Shown: positions 58,572 to 64,000 of the stretch, piece by piece
Position numbering within the stretch: position 1 is the stretch's first letter
Layout of the letters: each line of letters opens with the position of its first letter
Assembly (NCBI RefSeq): GCF_024707125.1
Contig: NZ_JANQAH010000008.1
Location: 1-64,000, forward strand
Origin: Devosia sp.
Lineage (GTDB): Bacteria; Pseudomonadota; Alphaproteobacteria; Rhizobiales; Devosiaceae
Length of the DNA: 64,000 nt
Direction of reading: 5' to 3'
Made by a program: the position numbers and the translations under genes
Notes under the pieces: model-generated
Databases searched by the model: none
The model's input: the letters and a program-made list of their open reading frames with translations, nothing else
What the model was told of the DNA's origin: nothing

Positions 58572-59408
58572 TTAGCCGGCAAGAACCTTCCAGAGCATGT
58601 TGAGGCCCACGGCCACGAGGAAGGCAGCGAAGACGTATTTGAGCGTCTTCTGGTCCAGACGATGCGCCAAAGCCGCGCCAAATGGCGCGCAAACCGCCGC
58701 CATCGCGCCCACCAGCACCAGCGCCACGATATTAATGTAGCCAACGCTCAGCGGCGGCAGATCGCTCACGCCCCAGCCCGAGATAAGAAAGCCCAGCGTG
58801 CCCGAAAGCGCGATCGCGACGCCGATCGCCGCGGAGGTACCCACGGCCTTGTGCATGGTCTGGCCAAAGGCCACCAGCGTCGGCACCGTCAGCGAACCGC
58901 CACCAATGCCCATCAGCGACGAGAGGTAGCCGACCACGAATGCCGCAGCGCGATGCGTCGGCTTCGAGCCATGAAGATGTCCCATGAGCCTGGTCTGGAA
59001 CGAGAAAACGATATTGGCGGCGATAACGAAGGCCATGACCGCAAAGACAATGCGCAGCACGTCACCCGAATACCAGCCGGCCATCAGCCCGCCGATAAAC
59101 GTCCCCGCTACGATGAACGGCGCCCAGAGCTTGAACACGTCCATATCGAGCGCCCCACGCTTGTGATGCGCGCGCGCACTCATGATTCCGGTAGGAATGA
59201 TAATCGCCAGCGATGTGCCCACGGCCACATGCTGCACCACCTCGGAGTCGAACCCCATCCACAACAGCGCCGTACTGAGCGCCGGCACGATCACCGCGCC
59301 GCCGCCAATGCCCAGCAGCCCCGCCGCCACGCCCGACACCACGCCGGTGGCCAGCATGCCCAGCACAAACGGCCAGTAGCCGATGATGTCAGCCCAATCC
59401 ATGTTCAT
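58572..59408 (-). CDS. TauE/SafE-family sulfite/organosulfonate exporter
   Basis: A 278-residue membrane protein with about eight helices and the repeated family motif: GLLGIGGGAVIVPALSTAL in the first half and SLMGIGGGSLTVPTLVAFG in the second. Members move sulfite or sulfonates across the inner membrane. Its ATG overlaps the YjbQ stop (ATGA). Confidence 0.92.
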   Translation of the reverse strand: MNMDWADIIGYWPFVLGMLATGVVSGVAAGLLGIGGGAVIVPALSTALLWMGFDSEVVQHVAVGTSLAIIIPTGIMSARAHHKRGALDMDVFKLWAPFIVAGTFIGGLMAGWYSGDVLRIVFAVMAFVIAANIVFSFQTRLMGHLHGSKPTHRAAAFVVGYLSSLMGIGGGSLTVPTLVAFGQTMHKAVGTSAAIGVAIALSGTLGFLISGWGVSDLPPLSVGYINIVALVLVGAMAAVCAPFGAALAHRLDQKTLKYVFAAFLVAVGLNMLWKVLAG

Positions 59409-59824
59409 TCCCCGATGATATGCAGCACCACGTTCCGCTGATGCGGGCGGCGACGGTGCTCGAAAAGATAGATGCCCTGCCAGGTCCCAAGCACTGTTTG
59501 CCCACCGACAACAGGAACGGAAATGGAGGTTTGGGTCAGGGCCGACTTGATATGCGCCGGCATGTCATCCGGCCCTTCGGTTGTGTGCACCAGCCAGTCC
59601 ATGCCCTCCGGCGCCAGGCGCCTGAAAAAGCCCAGTAGGTCGGTTTGCACATCCGGATCGGCATTTTCCTGTATGAGCAGCGAACAGGATGTGTGGCGCA
59701 CGAAAACGGTCAGAAGCCCGGTAGCGATCCCCGATTCCGCTATAAAGCGGTCCAGCACGTCGGTGAACTCGTAAAGTCCCTGGCCCTTGGTGGGAATGCT
59801 GATGCTGTGTACGGCCTGCTGCAT
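59405..59824 (-). CDS. YjbQ-family protein (UPF0047)
   Basis: A 139-residue protein: FVRHTSCSLLIQENADPDVQ, EGPDDMPAHIKSALTQTSIS and GTWQGIYLFEHRRRPHQRNV. These carry the conserved Cys, His and Glu of the family, some members of which have weak thiamine-phosphate synthase activity. The true function is uncertain. Confidence 0.92.
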   Translation of the reverse strand: MQQAVHSISIPTKGQGLYEFTDVLDRFIAESGIATGLLTVFVRHTSCSLLIQENADPDVQTDLLGFFRRLAPEGMDWLVHTTEGPDDMPAHIKSALTQTSISVPVVGGQTVLGTWQGIYLFEHRRRPHQRNVVLHIIGE

Positions 59825-60080
59825 GGCTCGGGCCTAGCACGCCCTTGCCTGTGGAACCAGCGCAGCGCCGGCCCAAACCGTCCACTTTGCCCCACTGGCG
59901 CCATGTTCCCTTGGTCACCCTCCAGCCATCAGTCCGGGGGAACCAACGCCAAACCCAGGCGTTGCGGGCTTTGCGGGGGAACAGCATCACGTCGAAGGCT
60001 AGTCCGACCATTCAGACTGTGTTCAGGATGGCGCCGCGATGCTTGTCTCAAATGTCACTCGACATAAAGGAAGAAGAACA

Positions 60081-62336
60081 ATGCGCCTTAGAAACTGGCT
60101 TTTGACCGGCACGAGTGTCGGGCTCATGGCACTGCTGCCACTGACCGTGCGCGCCCAGGATGGCGACTTGGTTGCAGCCTACCAGGCCTATGCCGCCGCC
60201 GAAGCCTCGGGCGATGCCGCAGCTATCGAAGCTGCGCGCGGCGTTCTTACGGAACTCTGCATCGTCTCTGGCTATGCAAGCATCGACGAATGTATCGCTG
60301 CCGCCACCGGCAATGCGCCTGCGCCGGCACCTGCCCCCGAACCGCAGCCCGAACCCGCCCCGGTAGAAGAGCCGGCCCCGGCGGAAGAACCTGCCCCCGT
60401 GGAAGCGGCTCCCGTTGAAGAGCCCGCCCCTGTCGAAGTTGCACCCGAGCCGGCCCCCGTCGAGGCGCCAGCACCGGTTGAAGCTGCCCCCGAACCGCAG
60501 CCGGAGCCCCAGCCGGAGCCTGCCGTCGAAGTTCAGGTCGAACCCCAGCCCGAACCTGCTCCCGCCGTCGAAGCCACTCCGGAACCTGCTCCTGAGCCGG
60601 CGCCTGCACCCGCTGCCGAACAACAGCCTGCGCCCGCTCCCGAACCTGCTCCTGCCGTTGAAGTAACGCCCGAGCCGGCCCCTGAACCTGCACCTGCCGT
60701 CGAGCAGCAGCCGGCCCCGACCGATCTCGCTTCGGCGCTCGTTGCCCAGGTTGATGCCTACAATGCTGCAGTTGCAGAACTGGCCGCAGGCGACGCCTCT
60801 GCCCAGGCCCGTATCGATGCGGCTCTCGCTGAAATCAACGCCATCTGCACCAATGCCGGCATGCCCGACGTCGAGAGCTGCCTTGCCCCGCTCGGCCTGA
60901 CCCTCGCACCGATCCCGGCCGTCGAGCCAGCCCCGGTTGAGCAGCCCGCACCCCCTGTCGAGCAGCCCGCAGTCGAAACGCCGCCGGCTGAACAGCCTGC
61001 CGCCGTCGATCCCAACGCGCCGCCGGCCGAAGCCCCGGTCACCGTTGACGGTCAGCCTGCCGAAATCGTCGAGGACTTGCCCGCTGGCATCACGCAGGAC
61101 CAGATCGCTCCGGTGCTCGACAGCGCCAAGGACATTCAGCTCGAAACGCCAGTGGTCGATGGTCAGGCACCGGTAGCACCGCCCGTTGCCGAAGCCCCGC
61201 TCGCGCCGCCGCCGGAATCCGACGCTGACGCCCAGTCCGAGGAAATGCGCGCCTTCGCAGCCGCGCCGATCACTCCGGTCGCTGCCGAGGCCGGTACGGC
61301 CGTCACGGCGACCGAAAACACGACCGTCAACCAGACTGTCGTCAACAACTACATCAACAACATCACCAATATCACCAACGTCACCAATAACGTGACGAAC
61401 AACACGACCAACAACACGCAGAACAATATCGGCCAGCAGAACAACGTCACCGTTGTCGAGCAGGTGCCGGTGCGTGAGGCGACGGCCGGCGACATCATCA
61501 CCCAGGTGATCCTGCAGGTCGGCACCCAGCTCGTGGTCAATTCCATCGGCCAGGACACGGACCGCTTCTACAATCCGCAGCAGGACGAGGTTTACTACGA
61601 AAACCTGCCGGGCGGTCGCGTGCGTGAAGTCGTTGAACGTCCCGACGGCAGCCAGGTCATCACCGTGCGTAACCGCAATGGCGATATTCTCCGCCGTTCG
61701 CGCATCACGCCCGATGGCCGTGAAATCGTCCTCGCCTACTTCGACGATCGCTATGACGAAGACCTGCTCGTCTGGCGCGACCCGGGCCAGGACCTGCCGC
61801 CGCTCCGCCTCAACATCCCGGTGCGCGACTACGTCCTCGACGCCTCCTTTGCTGACGAAAACGAAGTCGGGAACTTCTTCGCCCAGCCGCCGGTCGAACA
61901 GGTCGCCCGCGTCTACTCCATCGACGAGGTCAAGCGTTCGGCTCGCGTCCGTGACTCGGTCCGTCGTCTCGAGGTTGGCAATCTGACCTTCGACACCGGC
62001 GCCGCGACCATCAATCGCGACCAGGTGGGCGCCCTCTCGGGCGTTGCCAATGCAATGTTGCAGCTGCTCCAGACCAACCCGGCGGAAACCTTCCTCATCG
62101 AAGGCCACACCGACGCCGTGGGCTCGGACATCTCCAACCTGCGTCTCTCCGACCTGCGTGCCGCCACCGTTGCCCGTATCCTCACGGACTTCTATGGCGT
62201 GCCGCCGGAGAACCTGGCCACCCAGGGTTATGGCGAGCGCTACCTCAAGATCCGCACGGAACTGGGCGAACGCGAAAACCGTCGCGTCACCATCCGTCGC
62301 ATCACGCCGCTGATCACCGTGGCCAACAACGGCTAA
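60081..62336 (+). CDS. OmpA-family outer membrane protein with long Pro/Ala/Glu and Asn-rich linkers
   Basis: A 751-residue exported protein starting at ATG 60081 behind AAGGAAGAAG. After a signal peptide and a short domain, residues about 75-230 are (PAP/EPAP/PVEE)-type repeats, followed by a second globular segment, another Pro/Ala/Glu stretch and an Asn/Thr-rich run (NNYINNITNITNVTNNVTN). The C-terminal 120 residues form an OmpA peptidoglycan-binding domain (LTFDTGAATINRDQVGALSG, IEGHTDAVGSDISNLRLSD, ATQGYGERYLKI). It anchors something in the outer membrane to the wall; the linkers may span the periplasm or surface. Confidence 0.88.
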   Translation: MRLRNWLLTGTSVGLMALLPLTVRAQDGDLVAAYQAYAAAEASGDAAAIEAARGVLTELCIVSGYASIDECIAAATGNAPAPAPAPEPQPEPAPVEEPAPAEEPAPVEAAPVEEPAPVEVAPEPAPVEAPAPVEAAPEPQPEPQPEPAVEVQVEPQPEPAPAVEATPEPAPEPAPAPAAEQQPAPAPEPAPAVEVTPEPAPEPAPAVEQQPAPTDLASALVAQVDAYNAAVAELAAGDASAQARIDAALAEINAICTNAGMPDVESCLAPLGLTLAPIPAVEPAPVEQPAPPVEQPAVETPPAEQPAAVDPNAPPAEAPVTVDGQPAEIVEDLPAGITQDQIAPVLDSAKDIQLETPVVDGQAPVAPPVAEAPLAPPPESDADAQSEEMRAFAAAPITPVAAEAGTAVTATENTTVNQTVVNNYINNITNITNVTNNVTNNTTNNTQNNIGQQNNVTVVEQVPVREATAGDIITQVILQVGTQLVVNSIGQDTDRFYNPQQDEVYYENLPGGRVREVVERPDGSQVITVRNRNGDILRRSRITPDGREIVLAYFDDRYDEDLLVWRDPGQDLPPLRLNIPVRDYVLDASFADENEVGNFFAQPPVEQVARVYSIDEVKRSARVRDSVRRLEVGNLTFDTGAATINRDQVGALSGVANAMLQLLQTNPAETFLIEGHTDAVGSDISNLRLSDLRAATVARILTDFYGVPPENLATQGYGERYLKIRTELGERENRRVTIRRITPLITVANNG

Positions 62337-62357
62337 ACTTGGCGATCCACCGAAAAG

Positions 62358-62390
62358 AAGGGGCCGGACACACGTCCGGCCCCTTTTTCT
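62358..62390 (+). terminator. Rho-independent terminator after the OmpA-family gene
   Basis: AAGGGGCCGGAC-ACAC-GTCCGGCCCCTT followed by TTTCTT. A 12-bp stem with T-run. Confidence 0.9.
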
Positions 62391-62464
62391 TGCCCCTGCG
62401 TCAGCGCGTCCCTTGCCAGCAAATATAGAATTGCTATCCGTGCGCGGTCCCGCTGGAGCCCGCC

Positions 62465-62980
62465 ATGAAACGTCTCGAAGTCTTCGTCGAAAGCATCATC
62501 CTCGCCTCGCGCTGGCTGCTGGTGGTGTTTTACATCGGCCTCGGACTGGCGCTCGCGCTCTATGCCGTCTCGTTCGGCTACAAGCTCTGGAACTTCGCCA
62601 GCCACCTTTTCGGCATGGACGAAACCGAGACCATCCTGAAAATCCTCGGCCTGATCGACGCAGCGCTCATCGCCAGCCTCGTCGTCATGGTCATCATCTC
62701 GGGTTACGAAAACTTCGTCTCGCGCTTTGACAATGAAGGCGACGTTCACTGGCTCGGCCAGATCGATGCCGGCTCGCTCAAGATCAAGGTGGCCTCAACT
62801 ATCGTCGCCATCTCCTCGATCCACCTGCTGCAGATTTTCCTGAACGTGCCGCAGTACACCAACGAGCACATTTTCTGGTACACGGTCCTGCATGTGACCT
62901 TCATTCTGTCCGCACTTTTCCTCGCTCTGATCGACAAGATTTCGAAGAAGGGCGGTAAAGGCAAAGGTCCCGACCTCTGA
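62465..62980 (+). CDS. YqhA-family (UPF0114) inner membrane protein
   Basis: A 171-residue protein with four membrane helices: ILASRWLLVVFYIGLGLALA, LGLIDAALIASLVVMVIISG, VASTIVAISSIHLLQIFL and VLHVTFILSALFLALIDKIS. YENFVSRFD is a family motif. Function unknown. It stands alone. Confidence 0.9.
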   Translation: MKRLEVFVESIILASRWLLVVFYIGLGLALALYAVSFGYKLWNFASHLFGMDETETILKILGLIDAALIASLVVMVIISGYENFVSRFDNEGDVHWLGQIDAGSLKIKVASTIVAISSIHLLQIFLNVPQYTNEHIFWYTVLHVTFILSALFLALIDKISKKGGKGKGPDL

Positions 62981-63116
62981 GCGGACAGTATATCCGTCTG
63001 ATAGCAATGGATCTTTTTAGCGCCACAATTGATTTGGCGTTGTGATCACGAAATAGGGAACCGACTTCGGAGGGGTAGCGTTCTTTAGCCAGAATTCACT
63101 TGCTAAGGAGCATCCA

Positions 63117-63518
63117 ATGGCTACCCCAGAACGTGATACTATCTATACCAACGACGGCAACCGCACGGTCTATACCCGTGAAAGCAATGGAACCGGCTGG
63201 TTCGTGGGCATCATCGTCGCCCTCGCTCTGCTGGCAATCGGCTACCTGGTGTTTTCGGCCAATTCGGGCCCGTCCACCTCGGTTGACGTGAACAGCGCCC
63301 CGGCCGTGGAATCCCCGGCAACGGCACCGGCCCCGATGACTGAAGCTCCGGCTGCTACGCCTGAAGTGGCTCCGATGACCGAAGCCCCGGCCCCCGCAAC
63401 TGACGCAGCTCCTGCTGCTACCCCGGAAGCGGCTCCCGCTCCGGCTGAAGCCCCGGCAGCAACTCCGGAAGCCACTCCGGCTCCGGCCGCTGAACCGGCC
63501 GCCACTCCCGGCGCCTAA
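63117..63518 (+). CDS. Membrane-anchored Ala/Pro/Glu/Thr-repeat protein
   Basis: A 133-residue protein: a 27-residue polar head, one helix (WFVGIIVALALLAIGYLVF), then about 80 residues of repeats on the pattern APAxTEAPAATPEAAP. The tail is disordered and probably periplasmic. It shares low-complexity style with the OmpA-family protein 0.8 kb upstream. The start follows AAGGAGC. Confidence 0.75.
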   Translation: MATPERDTIYTNDGNRTVYTRESNGTGWFVGIIVALALLAIGYLVFSANSGPSTSVDVNSAPAVESPATAPAPMTEAPAATPEVAPMTEAPAPATDAAPAATPEAAPAPAEAPAATPEATPAPAAEPAATPGA

Positions 63519-63565
63519 CATTTCCAATCCCTAGAGCCTCGACCCCTCCCATCGAGGTTTACCGG

Positions 63566-63596
63566 GCCCCGGTTCCTGTAGCCGGGGCTTCTTTTT
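63566..63596 (+). terminator. Rho-independent terminator
   Basis: GCCCCGG-N9-CCGGGGC followed by TTCTTTTTG, 48 bases after the repeat-protein stop. Confidence 0.85.
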
Positions 63597-63686
63597 GTCT
63601 TTTTGCCGCACATCTGCGTTCGTCTGACCGCTTGCGACTTGTGTGTCGAATCCCCATCTCAACGAGAATCCAGAAAGGGAGCGCCC

Positions 63687-64000
63687 ATGTTCAATATCGA
63701 CCAGATCATCAAGGCCATTCAAACCGATCCGAATACGCAGCGGACGGCAATGACCGGTGCTGCTGGCCTTGCCGCCGGCCTGCTGCTTTCGGGCGGCAAG
63801 CCGACCAAGTTATTGGGCAATGCCGCCAAACTCGGCGCCGTCGCCGCCGTGGGCGGTCTCGCTTACAAGGCCCGGCAGTCCTATCAGGAGAAGCAGGCGG
63901 GCGCGGCACAGTCCCCCGCCCCGCGCGAAGACGCCTTCATTCCAGCACCCGGTAACGAGGCGGCCGCGGAAGACCTCGGAAAATCCCTTGTGCGGGCCAT
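63687..64000 (+). CDS. DUF533 (YebE-like, TerB-fold) protein, N-terminal part (partial)
   Basis: The frame starts at ATG 63687 behind AAAGGGAG and runs off the right edge without a stop (104 codons). MFNIDQIIKAIQTDP, TGAAGLAAGLLLSGGKPTKL and AVGGLAYKARQSYQEK are typical of the Gly-rich, membrane-interacting N-terminus of DUF533 proteins; the TerB-like helical domain would follow outside the window. Function unknown. Confidence 0.8.
   Translation, partial: MFNIDQIIKAIQTDPNTQRTAMTGAAGLAAGLLLSGGKPTKLLGNAAKLGAVAAVGGLAYKARQSYQEKQAGAAQSPAPREDAFIPAPGNEAAAEDLGKSLVRA

Noticed and set aside
60048..62108. A 686-codon minus-strand frame opposite the OmpA-family gene
   Set aside because: It mirrors the repeat-rich gene and reads as Gly/Arg/Asp low complexity without motifs; the + strand has signal peptide, OmpA domain, ribosome site and terminator.

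Overview
The window looks like a high-GC alphaproteobacterial chromosome, most likely order Hyphomicrobiales and close to Devosia. That placement rests on a DUF930 protein, alphaproteobacterial-style Pho boxes, the pstSCAB-phoU-phoB order and overall protein flavour; no 16S gene is present, so it is an inference. The window has two halves. Positions 1-33.8 kb are accessory in character (metal resistance and defence) and full of single-base frameshifts. Positions 34.2-64 kb are ordinary chromosome in which I saw no broken gene. A tRNA with anticodon CAT sits at the junction with its 3' end facing the accessory half, as expected for an island insertion point, but no integrase or transposase is visible.

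1-3.3 kb: the 3' end of nadE, then a MerR-controlled metal module (cytochrome c and merR leftward; an HMA-fused CDF exporter and lspA rightward) and a lipoprotein L,D-transpeptidase. 3.4-12.7 kb: a defence-like cluster. It holds an AbiEii-type nucleotidyltransferase with a small upstream partner, an ApeA-like HEPN protein facing a small winged-helix protein across a nested palindrome array, two unknown coupled genes, and an XRE/ImmA regulator pair divergent from a three-gene operon: metallo-beta-lactamase fold protein, single-chain E2-E1-JAB protein, patatin-like phospholipase. This operon is the most interesting item in the window. It resembles type II CBASS (E1/E2, JAB, patatin effector) but has an MBL-fold protein where the CD-NTase would be, and that protein ends in a flexible tail closing with Val-Arg-Gly-Gly, a ubiquitin-like C-terminus suitable for E1 activation.

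13-17 kb: a MotE-like protein, a YcbB-type L,D-transpeptidase, a DUF305 protein and a DUF930 protein. 17.3-33.7 kb: a copper island with a CusF-like protein, cupredoxin, multicopper oxidase, TolC-like outer membrane channel, two P1B copper ATPases, CueR, CopZ, a beta-propeller protein, several c-type cytochromes, two DUF305 proteins overall, four small secreted Cys/His-rich proteins and a broken CsoR-like repressor. Four promoters have the 19-bp spacer typical of CueR control.

34.5-41.8 kb: a DeoR-controlled operon (split transketolase, FGGY kinase, TIM-barrel isomerase, nucleoside-hydrolase-like protein) whose first four genes match the transketolase route for D-apiose, followed by an IclR regulator. 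41.9-48.3 kb: Pho boxes and pstSCAB-phoU-phoB. 48.5-64 kb: MYG1, rpsU, a cold-shock protein, YaiI, an MFS exporter, paired YdcZ transporters, ketoglutarate-semialdehyde dehydrogenase with an FAH-family enzyme, a SIMPL protein, TauE/SafE, YjbQ, a long repeat-rich OmpA protein, a YqhA membrane protein and the start of a DUF533 protein. No CRISPR array, rRNA or replication origin was seen.
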